Origin: a virus
IMG/VR virus record: IMGVR_UViG_3300006900_000004
Coordinates: 1-22,511 of that record
Length of the DNA: 22,511 nucleotides
Direction: 5' to 3' (one strand)
Below, piece after piece: positions 22,164-22,511 of the stretch. A program made the position numbers and the translations under genes. Below the pieces are notes generated by a model that saw only the letters and a list, made by a program, of their open reading frames with translations, had not been told where the DNA came from and ran no database searches. Every line of letters starts with the position of its first letter. The stretch's first letter is position 1.

Positions 22164-22511
22164 GAAAAAGTCCATTAACGGAACAGAGTCCTAGTTTTCA
22201 ATTTTATGCAGGAGATTGGATTAGTGATCCCAACAGAATGAGATTGAGCCTAGAAGAACAAGGTGCTTATATATTATTGTACTCACATTGCTGGAGAGGA
22301 CATACCATACCTACCGATATGGAAGTATTAGCTAGGATGTGTAATTGTTCTTTGGACAAGATCAATAAAATATTTCCAAAGATAAAACATTTGTTCGAGA
22401 AACAGGATGGTCTTTTAATATGTCCACAAGCTGAGGAGGAGAGAAAAAAACAGGCACTGAATCGAAACAAGCGAAGTGTCGCAGGCAGAAAAGGTGCAAA
22501 AGCGAGATGGG
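22160..22511 (+). CDS. DUF1376-type replication protein, N-terminal part (runs off the window)
   Basis: Only the first 117 residues are present; the frame is open at the window end. FQFYAGDWISD (13-23), LSLEEQGAYILLYSHCW (29-45), IPTD, LARMCN and the end GRKGAKARW match the DUF1376 pattern, found in phage and prophage replication proteins. These usually act at the origin, ahead of a helicase or helicase loader, which would be expected beyond the window. The start is in an ATGA overlap with the methyltransferase stop. AAGGAGG lies about 20 bases upstream. Lying 800 bases from the repeat array, it is the best candidate here for an origin-binding protein. Confidence 0.75.
   Translation, partial: MRKSPLTEQSPSFQFYAGDWISDPNRMRLSLEEQGAYILLYSHCWRGHTIPTDMEVLARMCNCSLDKINKIFPKIKHLFEKQDGLLICPQAEEERKKQALNRNKRSVAGRKGAKARW

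Overview
The window is part of the genome of a tailed, double-stranded DNA phage with a short tail (podovirus type). The evidence is the order of its virion genes: capsid, tail tubular proteins A and B, three internal/ejection proteins, then a tail fibre with a T7-type N-terminus. This is the late-gene order of the T7 group, although most proteins are recognised by position and motifs rather than by close similarity to T7. The DNA is AT-rich. The host cannot be named. A lipobox lipoprotein paired with a coiled-coil membrane protein (a spanin-like pair) points to a Gram-negative host. No integrase, tRNA, rRNA, IS element, CRISPR array or RNA polymerase gene was seen, and no endolysin was recognised.

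Layout. (1) 155-16254, plus strand: virion structure and DNA delivery. Major capsid protein, a small head/decoration-like protein, a strong hairpin at 1613-1646 where T7 has its late terminator, tail tubular A, tail tubular B, then gp14-, gp15- and gp16-like ejection proteins in a chain with overlapping stops and starts. Next come a 1194-residue tail fibre, a small fibre-associated protein and a 32-residue membrane peptide. (2) 16247-18771, minus strand: a dense run of small genes converging on the structural block. Read 5' to 3' they are a holin-like peptide, a 55-residue acidic protein, a coiled-coil i-spanin candidate, a 29-residue membrane peptide, a lipoprotein (o-spanin candidate), a holin-like membrane protein, a PD-(D/E)XK endonuclease, a small unknown protein and a metallophosphoesterase. 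(3) 18870-20752, minus strand: an SSB-like protein with an SSB-type tail, a RecB/Cas4-like nuclease with four cysteines, and a 95-residue unknown, headed by a good sigma70-type promoter. (4) 20753-21521: a divergent control region, a Cro-like repressor without a visible ribosome binding site, and about 420 non-coding bases. That stretch holds a long hairpin, two inverted clusters of 10- and 11-bp repeats around a T-rich core, and TAAG tracts. It looks like a replication origin. (5) 21522-22511, plus strand: a C5-cytosine methyltransferase overlapping the start of a DUF1376-type replication protein that runs off the window.

Inferred logic: the Cro-like protein sits between left and right early operons and may control both, since ATTAGTTAAT occurs at its own start and at the methyltransferase promoter. 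The repeat array lies next to the replication gene, and replication, recombination and lysis functions are split to either side of it. The most interesting unexplained element is the repeat array at 21150-21357. After it come the ParB-like motif and 69-bp tandem duplication in the giant ejection protein, and the repetitive modular tail fibre.
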